64,000 nt of DNA from Acidimicrobiia bacterium (lineage in GTDB: Bacteria > Actinomycetota > Acidimicrobiia > Acidimicrobiales > Poriferisodalaceae): NCBI GenBank assembly GCA_022820925.1, contig JAJEEO010000006.1:62001-126000 (forward strand). The letters are read 5' to 3'. This document shows, piece after piece, positions 51,178 to 60,000 of this stretch. The position numbers and the translations under genes are program-made. Every line of letters begins with the position of its first letter. Position 1 is the stretch's first letter. The notes beneath the pieces were generated by a model, which had not been told where the DNA came from, made no database searches, and saw nothing but the letters and a program-made list of their open reading frames with translations.

Positions 51178-51969
51178 ATGGTCGGCATCGCCAGCAGGTA
51201 CTTCGCCGGACGCATCGCGCTGGCCGCCGCGGCCGCCGTCGTCGTGGGTGTCCTCACCGGCATGGACGGCACGGGCCACGTGGTCATGTACGCCACGATC
51301 GTGCTGGGCGTTGCTGCGGGGGCGTTCGCGCTGCTGTTCAGCTTGGCTTTGACGGTCGGCGACGGCGACTCGCTCGACCGAGAGCATCTGGCCGACCACC
51401 AGCCCACGCCGGCCTACTGGCCGATCATGGCCGCGCTGGGCATGGGCGTGCTCATGGTGGGTCTGGTCACCGACTCGCTGCTCACCATATGCGGCGTCGC
51501 GCTGCTGCTGATCTCTGCCATCGAGTGGACGATGAGCGCCTGGGCCGAGCACCTGTCGACCGATGCCGAATCCAACGCCGTCGAGCGGGCACGGCTGCTG
51601 CGGCCATTCGAGATCTCGCTCTACGGCGCGCTGGGCATCGCCATACCGGTGGTGCTGGCGTCGCGGATCTTCCTGACGGTGAGCAAGACCGCTGCAAGCT
51701 TCGTCGCCATCGTGATCGCATCGGTCATCCTCGCGTTCGCGTTCATCGTGTACGCGAAGCCGCAGCTGAGGCGCTCGATCGCCGCGTCCATGCTCGTGCT
51801 GGGCGGTTTCGCGCTGATCGTGGGGGGCATCGCTTCGGCCGTCATCGGCGAGCGCGAGTTCCATCACGCCGGCGGCCACGCCGAGTCGACTGATGGACAC
51901 GGCCCCGCTGGCGACGACGAGTCACACTCCTCTGACGAGATGAGCGAGTCTGAAGGGAGTCACGAGTGA
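51178..51969 (+). CDS. Membrane protein carrying a PTPAYWPI domain homologous to the CtaD C-terminal extension
   Basis: HQPTPAYWPIMAALGMGVLMVGLVTDSLLTICGVALLLISAIEWTM vs CtaD HLPSPSYWPIVLAAGMPLIGFGLIYNLWIAGIGLLLLVGSMFGWTL; His/Asp-rich C-terminus. Confidence 0.72.
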   Translation: MVGIASRYFAGRIALAAAAAVVVGVLTGMDGTGHVVMYATIVLGVAAGAFALLFSLALTVGDGDSLDREHLADHQPTPAYWPIMAALGMGVLMVGLVTDSLLTICGVALLLISAIEWTMSAWAEHLSTDAESNAVERARLLRPFEISLYGALGIAIPVVLASRIFLTVSKTAASFVAIVIASVILAFAFIVYAKPQLRRSIAASMLVLGGFALIVGGIASAVIGEREFHHAGGHAESTDGHGPAGDDESHSSDEMSESEGSHE

Positions 51970-53144
51970 CGGGCACCCGTTTCGCTCCCCGATGGCGCCT
52001 CGCCGCCCTGGCAGGTGTCGCACTGCTGGTCGCCGGCTGTGCCACCGGTCAGCTCGATGCCACCAAGCCCATCGGCAAGGAGGCCCAGGACATCGACGGT
52101 CTCATGCGCCTGTCGGGCTGGATGGCCGTGGGAGTGGGCATCTTCGTGGCGGCTGCCGTCGTCGCGATCATCGTGAAGTTCCGGGCCAAGCCCACCGACG
52201 ATCCCGACGACCTGCCGCCGCAGATTCATGGCAATCGCAAGGCCGAGATCACGTGGACGCTCATCCCGACGGCATTGCTGGTGTTCCTCACGATCATCAC
52301 GCTGCCGACGGTGTTCGCGCTCGCCAGAGAGGGCGACGGCCGCACGATCAAGGTCGAAGGTCAGCAGTGGTGGTGGCAGTTCAGCTACGACGTCAACAAC
52401 GACGGCGACTTTGACGACGCTGTCGACATCGTCACCGCGAATGACCTGGTGATCCCGGTTGGCGAAGAGGTCAACCTTGAGATCCACTCCAACGACGTCA
52501 TCCACTCGTTCTGGATCCCGCAGCTGAACGGCAAGCGGGACGCGGTGCCGGGTCGCGTACACCACTGGCGGATCAGCTCCACCGAGCCTGGCATCTTCTA
52601 TGGCGAGTGCGTGGAGTTCTGCGGTCTCAGCCACGCCAACATGCAGATGCGGGCAATCGTGCTGGAAGAAGCCGACTTCGAGCGCTGGCTCGACGAGCAG
52701 CAAGCAGGACGTGCTGCGGCCGCAGAGCCCCTCGCTGAAGACTCGGCTGAAGCTGCCGGAGCAGCGCTGTTCGAGACTCATTGCATCAGCTGTCATGTGG
52801 TCGACGGGGTGTACGAGAGCGCAGCGGGCGGCAATGCGAACCTCATCGCGGGCATCGCGCCCAACCTCACCAATCTGATGAGCCGCACGGCGTTCGCCGG
52901 GGCGCTGTACGAGACCTATGCGCAGGACGCTGACCGCGAGTACGTGCGCGGATCTGACGGCAAGCTCATCGTCAACATCGCTGGGCTGCGCGAATGGGTG
53001 CGCAACGCGCCCGACTTGAAGCCTGCGCGCGCGGACAACCTGCAGGGCATGCTGGACTTCTCCGAGGTGCTGACCGATCAGGACCTCGACAACTTGATGG
53101 CCTACCTGAGGACACTCGGCAACGAGCCGGTGCTGCCCCGATGA
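51966..53144 (+). CDS. ctaC: Cytochrome c oxidase subunit II fused to a C-terminal cytochrome c domain
   Basis: Lipobox-like LLVAGC; VEGQQWWWQFSY; CuA motif CVEFCGLSHANM; heme c motif CISCH. Confidence 0.94.
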   Translation: MTGTRFAPRWRLAALAGVALLVAGCATGQLDATKPIGKEAQDIDGLMRLSGWMAVGVGIFVAAAVVAIIVKFRAKPTDDPDDLPPQIHGNRKAEITWTLIPTALLVFLTIITLPTVFALAREGDGRTIKVEGQQWWWQFSYDVNNDGDFDDAVDIVTANDLVIPVGEEVNLEIHSNDVIHSFWIPQLNGKRDAVPGRVHHWRISSTEPGIFYGECVEFCGLSHANMQMRAIVLEEADFERWLDEQQAGRAAAAEPLAEDSAEAAGAALFETHCISCHVVDGVYESAAGGNANLIAGIAPNLTNLMSRTAFAGALYETYAQDADREYVRGSDGKLIVNIAGLREWVRNAPDLKPARADNLQGMLDFSEVLTDQDLDNLMAYLRTLGNEPVLPR

Positions 53145-53174
53145 GCACTGCCCCGGGCTGAGGAGGACGACCCG

Positions 53175-55238
53175 ATGGCAATCGTCACCGATCGACCTGA
53201 CAGCGAGTCGTCAGGCACCGAGCTGGAGCCGGCTGGCGACGGCGCGGCGGTCCTCGAGGACTCGCCCCATACCGGTGTCTTCGCACGCCCGACCCACGCG
53301 ACGGGCTGGCGCGAGTGGCTGTTCACGGTGGACCACAAGAAGATCGGGATCATGTACGGCGCCCTCGCCATGTTCTGGTTCTTGGTGGGCGGCATCGAGA
53401 TCGGACTGGTGCGCCTGCAGCTGTGGGCGCCCGACGGCGAGGTGATCAGCGCCGACTTCTACAACCAGCTGTTCACCATGCACGGCGTCACCATGGTCTT
53501 CCTGGTCATCATGCCGCTGGCAAACGCGTTCGCGAACTACTTGGTGCCGCTGCAGATCGGTGCCCGGGACGTGGCGTTCCCTCGCATGAACGCGCTGGGC
53601 CTGTGGGTCTTCTTCTTCGGCGGAATCTTCCTGAACCTGAGCTGGTTCCTGGGCGGCGGCGCCGATGGCGGCTGGTTCGCCTATGCGCCCAACACCGGCA
53701 TGGCCTACAGCCCCGGTCACGGAATGGACTTCTACGCCCTGGGCCTGCAGATTGCCGGCATCGCCTCGCTGCTCGGTGCCATCAACCTGCTGGTGACCAT
53801 CATCAACATGCGCTGCCCGGGCATGAGCCTGCTGCGCATGCCGGTGTTCACCTGGATGATCCTGGTGGTGCAGTTCCTGCTGGTGTTCGCCCTGCCGGTC
53901 ATCACAGTGGCGCTGATCCTGCTGACGTTCGATCGAACCTTCGACGCCAACTTCTTCAATGTCGACGCGGGCGCCGACCCGCTGCTGTGGCAGCACCTGT
54001 TCTGGATCTTCGGCCATCCGGAGGTCTACATCCTGATCCTGCCGGCATTCGGCGTGGTGTCCGAGACGCTGCCGGTGTTCAGCCGCAAGCCGCTGTTCGG
54101 CTACCCCATCGTCGTGCTGTCGGGTGCGGCCATCGGCTTCATGGGATGGGGCGTGTGGGCGCACCACATGTTCACCTCGGGCATGGGGCCGGTCTCGGTG
54201 GCGGCGTTCTCGGCGACCACCATGTTCATTGCGGTGCCGACGGGCGTGAAGATCCTGAACTGGATCGCGACCATGTGGGCGGGCAAGGTCCGCTTCACCG
54301 TGCCGATGATGTTCTCGGTGTCGCTCGTGGCCATGTTCACGATCGGCGGTCTGTCGGGCGTCATGCATGCGATCGCGCCCGCCGACACCCAGCAGACCGA
54401 CACGTACTTCATCGTGGCGCACTTCCACTACGTGCTCGTGGGCGGCGCCCTCATGGGCATGTTCGCCGGCATGTACTACTGGTGGCCCAAGGCATTCGGC
54501 TACCACCTCAACGACCGGCTCGGCCGCTGGCACTTCTGGCTGATGCTCATCGGCTTCAATGTCACGTTCGGTCCCATGCACATCGTGGGCTTGCAGGGCA
54601 TGGCCCGGCGCCACAGCGTCTATGGGGAATTCGACGGTTTCGAGTTCTGGAACAAGATCGCCACGATCGGCTACTTCTTCATGCTCATTGCCATGGTGAT
54701 CCTGGCCGTCAACATCTTCCGCACATGGGGGCGCTACCGCCGGGGTCTGGAGCCGGCGGCCGGAGCCGACCCGTGGGACGGTCGCACGCTGGAATGGGCC
54801 ATTCCCTCGCCGGTGCCCGAGCACAACTTCGACTACGTGCCCGTGGTGAGCGATGTCGACGACTTCTGGCACAAGAAGTACCAGCCCGACGAGACCGGCA
54901 AGCTGCGACGGATTGCCAACGGCGACGACATCGCCCAGATCGGCGATCAGCACCCGCACCTGCCGTCGCCGTCGTACTGGCCGATCGTGCTGGCGGCGGG
55001 CATGCCGCTCATCGGGTTCGGGCTGATCTACAACTTGTGGATCGCCGGCATCGGGCTGTTGCTGCTGGTCGGTTCCATGTTCGGCTGGACCCTTGAGCCG
55101 GCCACCGATCCTGACGCGGGCCACGGTCACGACGACCATGGCGACCACGACGATGGTCATGGCGGCCCCGACGGCCATGATGACCACAACGGCGTGTTGG
55201 CCGCCAGCACCGCAAACGGGGAGGCCGCCGGTGACTGA
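53175..55238 (+). CDS. ctaD: Cytochrome c oxidase subunit I
   Basis: NQLFTMHGVTMVF, GHPEVYILILPAFG, WAHHMFTSGM, AHFHYVLVGG: all ligands present. Confidence 0.97.
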   Translation: MAIVTDRPDSESSGTELEPAGDGAAVLEDSPHTGVFARPTHATGWREWLFTVDHKKIGIMYGALAMFWFLVGGIEIGLVRLQLWAPDGEVISADFYNQLFTMHGVTMVFLVIMPLANAFANYLVPLQIGARDVAFPRMNALGLWVFFFGGIFLNLSWFLGGGADGGWFAYAPNTGMAYSPGHGMDFYALGLQIAGIASLLGAINLLVTIINMRCPGMSLLRMPVFTWMILVVQFLLVFALPVITVALILLTFDRTFDANFFNVDAGADPLLWQHLFWIFGHPEVYILILPAFGVVSETLPVFSRKPLFGYPIVVLSGAAIGFMGWGVWAHHMFTSGMGPVSVAAFSATTMFIAVPTGVKILNWIATMWAGKVRFTVPMMFSVSLVAMFTIGGLSGVMHAIAPADTQQTDTYFIVAHFHYVLVGGALMGMFAGMYYWWPKAFGYHLNDRLGRWHFWLMLIGFNVTFGPMHIVGLQGMARRHSVYGEFDGFEFWNKIATIGYFFMLIAMVILAVNIFRTWGRYRRGLEPAAGADPWDGRTLEWAIPSPVPEHNFDYVPVVSDVDDFWHKKYQPDETGKLRRIANGDDIAQIGDQHPHLPSPSYWPIVLAAGMPLIGFGLIYNLWIAGIGLLLLVGSMFGWTLEPATDPDAGHGHDDHGDHDDGHGGPDGHDDHNGVLAASTANGEAAGD

Positions 55239-55914
55239 TACCCCGACGACCGCCGGCACGACAGCCGCCGTCGAACCGGCCGACGGCGACGAACCGCAGA
55301 TCGCTTACCCCCGCACGGAGTGGGACGACTACGAGATCATCCCGCCCACCACGAGTTTGTCCAACGAGAAGCTGACGATGTGGACCTTCCTGGGTTCGGA
55401 TTGCCTGCTCTTCGGGGCGCTGATCTCCACATACCTGCTGCTGCGCAACCGCCAACCGCTGTCGGGCGAGGGGTCGCTGCGGGCCGCCGACCTGTTCGAC
55501 ATCCCGTTCACCTCGGTGAGCTCGTTCGTGCTGTTGATGAGCTCGCTCACCATGGTGCTCGCGGTGTCGGCGATCACCAGGGGCGAGATGGAGCGCTGCA
55601 AGCTGTGGCTGCTGACCACCGCAGCCCAGGGTGCCGTGTTCATCGCCGGCCAGGTGTACGAGTTCACGAGCTTCTACCGGGAAGGCCTCGGGTACACCGT
55701 CAGCATCTCGTCGTCGGCCTTCTACACGTTGACCGGTTTCCACGGCGTCCACGTGTCGCTGGGCATCATCATGCTGGTCACGCTGTGGGTGATGGTGAAT
55801 CGGGGGATCATCGGACCTGAGCGGGCGGAGACCGTCGAGATCATCGGCCTGTACTGGCACTTCGTCGACATCGTCTGGATCGTGATCTTCGCGGTCGTCT
55901 ACCTGATCCCGTGA
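55231..55914 (+). CDS. ctaE: Cytochrome c oxidase subunit III
   Basis: GTG start overlapping the ctaD stop; TMWTFLGSDCLLFGALISTYLLLR...FHGVHVSLGIIML...LYWHFVDIVWIVIFAVVYL. Confidence 0.95.
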   Translation: MTDTPTTAGTTAAVEPADGDEPQIAYPRTEWDDYEIIPPTTSLSNEKLTMWTFLGSDCLLFGALISTYLLLRNRQPLSGEGSLRAADLFDIPFTSVSSFVLLMSSLTMVLAVSAITRGEMERCKLWLLTTAAQGAVFIAGQVYEFTSFYREGLGYTVSISSSAFYTLTGFHGVHVSLGIIMLVTLWVMVNRGIIGPERAETVEIIGLYWHFVDIVWIVIFAVVYLIP

Positions 55915-55930
55915 GCGCGGGAGGAGAGCG

Positions 55931-56308
55931 ATGAGCACCGCCACCGAAGCCGCATCCGAAGAAGTCCACGAGTCCGACGAGGCTCACGACGACCATGACC
56001 ATGGCCTGAGCGACTTCGGCTACATCAAGGTCGCCCTGCTGCTCGCTGTGCTCACGGCGGCCGAGGTCTTGATCTACTTCGTCGAGACGGGACCGGTCGA
56101 AGTCCCGTTGCTGCTCATCCTGATGGTGCTGAAGTTCGAGATCGTCGTGGCCTACTTCATGCACTTGCGCTTCGACAGCAAGCTGTTCACGTGGATGTTC
56201 GTCGGAGGGCTGGTGCTCGCCATAGCCGTCTACGCGGCGATGGGCACCTCGATGGTGTTCTGGACAGACCCAGCCGGCTGCGACCTCAGTCCCAACCCCA
56301 ACTGCTGA
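55931..56308 (+). CDS. Cytochrome c oxidase subunit IV-like protein
   Basis: 125 aa; YIKVALLLAVLTAAEVLIYFVE...LLLILMVLKFEIVVAYFMHLRFDSKLF. Confidence 0.88.
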   Translation: MSTATEAASEEVHESDEAHDDHDHGLSDFGYIKVALLLAVLTAAEVLIYFVETGPVEVPLLLILMVLKFEIVVAYFMHLRFDSKLFTWMFVGGLVLAIAVYAAMGTSMVFWTDPAGCDLSPNPNC

Positions 56309-56346
56309 GCGTCGCTGCGTGCAGCGGCGCTTGTCGGAGCCGGCCC

Positions 56347-58146
56347 TCAGCTGCGGCTGAGCTGTTCAACCGGGGCGGCGGTGTAGTCGCCGTGGGGGCC
56401 GTCGTGGCTGAGCACGTAGGCGTTGGTGCGGTTCGCGTCGCCTGCGACCGCGATCACGAACTTCGCCGGCTCCGAGACGATTGGCACTAGGCGGTCGGGG
56501 TCGTCTGATTCGGCGAACTGCGACGGCAGATCGCCGGCGGCGACCACGTCGGTGAGCCGGGGCCGGCCTGCCGCCAGGTTGGTCCATTCGCCGATGAGCT
56601 TCTCGAAGCGCCACGCCGGGATGCGAGCGTGCTCGAAGAGTGCCTCGGCCAGGTTCGCCTTGGTCCAGCCGGCTGCTGCGCAGGTGCGCGCCAGGATCGG
56701 CGACAGCACCAGCAGCGGCCGGTAGTGCATGCGCCCGAGCCCGTACAGGTGCCCGAGGTCCCAGCCGGTGATCCGCGCCAGGCCGTCGGCGAGGTACGGC
56801 ACGATCTCGTCGGGGGTGGAGCCGAACGCGCTGCCGACGATGGCGCCGCTGTTGAAGCGGGCCATGGTGAGCACGTCGTCGTCAGGACCGAAGCCGAATT
56901 CGGCGCTGACCGGGTCCCAGCCGATGTCGCCGAGGGTGGCGGCGTCTTCGCACAGCACCACGCGGAACGAGTTCCCGAAGGTGGACTTGTCGTGCTCGGC
57001 CGCGGTGAAGCCGAACACGTTGCGCTGGTAGAGCCGCAGCCAGCGGCCGACGCTGGTGTTGGCGCGCACACCGTCGCGCAGTGCACCCACGCCAGAGTTG
57101 AAGCCCAGCGCTGCCGCATTCGGACCGTCGAGGATCATCAGCGCGTCGGCGCCGGTGGTGTTGCCCGAATGCTCAGCGCCGTAGTGCGGGTTGGCCAGGA
57201 TGCGTGCCGCGGCCAGCAGCACACCGAGATGCCGCGGCTCGCAGCCCGCCATGACGGCGTTGGTTGCCACCGACCAGACGGTCATGTCGCGGCCGGTCGT
57301 TCGGGCGATGCCCAGCGACTGCTGTGGGTCCAAGCCCGTACCGGCCAGGAATCTCTCGACACGATCCACCGTCGGCGGCATGATCGGCAGCCCGTCCGAC
57401 CATCCTCGCTCGGCGAAGGCATCGTTGATCTCGTCGACCGAACCGCTCATCACGGTGCTGTACGGGGTCGGATCCAAGGACGCTGGCTCGACGGCAGCTG
57501 GACCAACGCGTACCGGGTCAGCAGCCGCGACGTCCGCGGTGGCGCGGCCGTCGGGAGACACCGCACCGTTCGTGACGTTGCGGTCGGTGGACGCTCCGGT
57601 CAGCCCTTCGACGACGGCGTCCACGGTGTGATTGACGAAGTTGCTCTCCATATCCGAAGCGGACTGTGCGTCCACGTGGCCCACCGTGATCGCCAGCGGA
57701 AGCTCCTCGAATCCGTGGCCCTTCGCGGTCGCGGCGGCCTGGCCGTCGAAGCTCTCGCACACGATCGAGACCGACGGCACCCCCGCGGTCTCGGCTGCTA
57801 CGGCTGCCCGCGCCACGGCGGGCGTGCAGCTGCCTCAGCAGCCCATTCCCGACACGACGGCGTCGACAGCTCGTGAACGCAACGAGTCGGGCAGTCGGTC
57901 GATGACGGCGGCCTCGTCGCCGCCGTGCGTGTTGCCGAACGTCTCGTAGCCCACGAACGTCACGCCCTCGTAGCGGGCAGCGAGCTCGCGTTCGAGAATC
58001 GGGAACAGCTCATCGCCGCGGAACAGGTAGTCCCACAGGAACCCGATCCGCTTGCCGGCCAGCGTGTCGAGCCTCGGCGCCAGCTCCCGCTGCTCGATGC
58101 CTGACGGCGCTCCCGGCCAGACGACGTCGTAGGACGGTTCGGTCAT
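56347..58146 (-). CDS. UGSC-motif family protein, probable selenoprotein with in-frame UGA (599 aa)
   Basis: The two ORF-track pieces (57835-58146 and 56347-57816) are in the same frame; the TGA at 57835-57837 reads ...VVSGMGC-U-GSCTPAVARAAVAAETAGVPSVSIVCESF... Confidence 0.85.
57806..57823 (-). promoter_or_regulatory. Candidate bacterial SECIS hairpin
   Basis: Minus strand after the TGA: TGA-N11-GCCCGC-CGTGGC-GCGGGC; 6-bp stem with a GU-containing apical loop. Confidence 0.55.
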
Positions 58147-58184
58147 GGAAGCATCCCCCTACGGTGCCTGCGCGGGCCCGGGGC

Positions 58185-59939
58185 TCAGCCTTTTGATTCG
58201 GGCGCGTCAACGTGGACGGTCACGATATCCACCTCGTGATATTGCTGATGGTTCACCGACGCGGCGTGATGCTGCAGCACTCGAAGCGAGAGATCCCGCT
58301 CGACGGGCCGCTCCACGCTGTGGGCATCCAGCACCGCGAGCCGGTCCTCGATGTTCTCCCCGCTGGCGGTGGCCACGAACTCGAGCACGGCGCCGCCGTC
58401 CTGCTTGCTCGCTGTCAGCCGCAAGTTGCGACCCTCGCCGACACCTGAAGGCCGTTCGGCGTCGATCAGCGTCAGCAGCGCTTCCTCGGCCACTGCGTCG
58501 AGACGGTCTGACATCGCTCGGCCCCAGCCGTTGCGGTCGGCAAAGCGGCCCACGAACACCCGAACCTGAGGCAACTCCGACGCCGCCAGCTCGCAGCGCA
58601 ACCGCTGGGGACGGGCCCGGGTGATCTCATCGAACAGTGTCAGCACGATGGCGGTGAGCCCGCCGGCAGTCATGCCGTTCTCGAGGAAGCCGCCTGCAAA
58701 GCCCGACAGATACTCGGGGAAGATCTGGTTGTTCTGGAAGCCCACGCCGATCCAGAACGAGAAGCCCGCGATCAGCCCTCGGCGGTAGTCGGTGGCGTCG
58801 GCGATCACGATCTTCATGCCCACCACGAACAGCAGCGCCAACAGCACGGTCACATAAGCCGCCACCACCGCATCGGGGATCGCCAGCACGAGGGCCAGCA
58901 GCTTGGGCACGAATGCCATCACGATGAACGAGATGCCGATCGCCACGCCAACCCGGCGCGCCGCCACGCCGGTCAGCTCGGTGATGGAGATGCTGGTGGA
59001 GTAGGTGGTGTTCGGCACCGTGCCTGCCAGTCCCGACAGCAGGTTGCCGGTGCCGTCGGCGGCCACGGCGCCCTGCACGGCCCGGTAGTCGACAGCCCGG
59101 GGCCGGCGCCACGACACGCGCTGGATGGCGACCGAGTCGCCGATGGTCTCGACGGCGCCGATGAGCGTGACGAAGATGAACGCGGGGAGCAGGCCCCAGA
59201 ATTCGGCGCCGAACGAGAAATCGAAGCCGGGCCAGCCGCCGTCGGGCAGGCCGATCCAACTGGCGTCAGCAACTCGGTCGAAGTCGTACAACCCGAAGAA
59301 CGCCGCGACGATCGATCCGGCGACGATGCCGATGACCGGCGCCCACAGCCTCAGGCTGCCCCTGGCCTTCAGCGCGATGACGATGATGACGCCCATGGCG
59401 GCGAGCGCGCTCAGCGGAGCACTCGCCGCTGCACTGCCTTCAGGCGAGGCCGTCACCAGGTCGAAGATGAGCGGCATCACCGTCACGGCGATGAGCATGA
59501 CCACGGTGCCTGCCACAGTCGGCGTCAGCAGCCGCCGAAAGAGCGACAGCTTCGTCGCGAGCAGGAACTGGAACAGCGATGAGGCCACGACGAGGCTGGC
59601 CAGCAGGCCCGGCCCGCCGTCGGTGAGGGCGGTGACACAGACGGCGATGAAGGCACCGGAGGTGCCCATCAGGAGCACGTACCCGGCGCCGATGCGGCCG
59701 AACCGGACTGCCTGCAGGATCGTGCTGATGCCGCTGATCGCCGCGGCGGCGAACACGGCCCACGTCAGGTAGGCGTCGGTGCCGCCGGCGGCCCGGACCA
59801 CGATCGCAGGCGTCAGCACGACACCGGCGATGGCCAGAACTGCAAACTGCAATCCCAGCCCTGCGGTGAGCGGCAGCGGGGGCTTGTCGTCGGCCTCGAA
59901 GCGAATGTGGCGGGAGGCGGTCGGTGCATGTTCGGGCAT
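58185..59939 (-). CDS. NCS2-family (xanthine/uracil) permease fused to a C-terminal GHKL/HATPase-like domain
   Basis: Transporter core LGLQFAVLAIAGVVLTPAIVVRAAGG...; C-terminal RLDAVAEEALLTLID...GAVLEFVATASGENIEDRLAVLDAHSVERPVERDLSLRVLQHHAASVNHQQYHEVDIVTVHV. Start placed at MPEHAP. Confidence 0.82.
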   Translation of the reverse strand: MPEHAPTASRHIRFEADDKPPLPLTAGLGLQFAVLAIAGVVLTPAIVVRAAGGTDAYLTWAVFAAAAISGISTILQAVRFGRIGAGYVLLMGTSGAFIAVCVTALTDGGPGLLASLVVASSLFQFLLATKLSLFRRLLTPTVAGTVVMLIAVTVMPLIFDLVTASPEGSAAASAPLSALAAMGVIIVIALKARGSLRLWAPVIGIVAGSIVAAFFGLYDFDRVADASWIGLPDGGWPGFDFSFGAEFWGLLPAFIFVTLIGAVETIGDSVAIQRVSWRRPRAVDYRAVQGAVAADGTGNLLSGLAGTVPNTTYSTSISITELTGVAARRVGVAIGISFIVMAFVPKLLALVLAIPDAVVAAYVTVLLALLFVVGMKIVIADATDYRRGLIAGFSFWIGVGFQNNQIFPEYLSGFAGGFLENGMTAGGLTAIVLTLFDEITRARPQRLRCELAASELPQVRVFVGRFADRNGWGRAMSDRLDAVAEEALLTLIDAERPSGVGEGRNLRLTASKQDGGAVLEFVATASGENIEDRLAVLDAHSVERPVERDLSLRVLQHHAASVNHQQYHEVDIVTVHVDAPESKG

Positions 59940-60000
59940 CCGGCGATCCTCGCGGCCGCCACTGGCCAACGCAAGCACCGCGCCGGTAGCTTCGGCCGGC

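Noticed and set aside
53211-55259. 682-aa minus-strand ORF opposite ctaD
   Set aside because: His/Val/Glu/Arg-rich antisense frame; ctaD is certain.
57835-58146. Short independent 103-aa protein ending at ...GMGC*
   Set aside because: The frame continues after the TGA as GSCTPAVAR..., matching the UGSC signature; treated as one selenoprotein gene.
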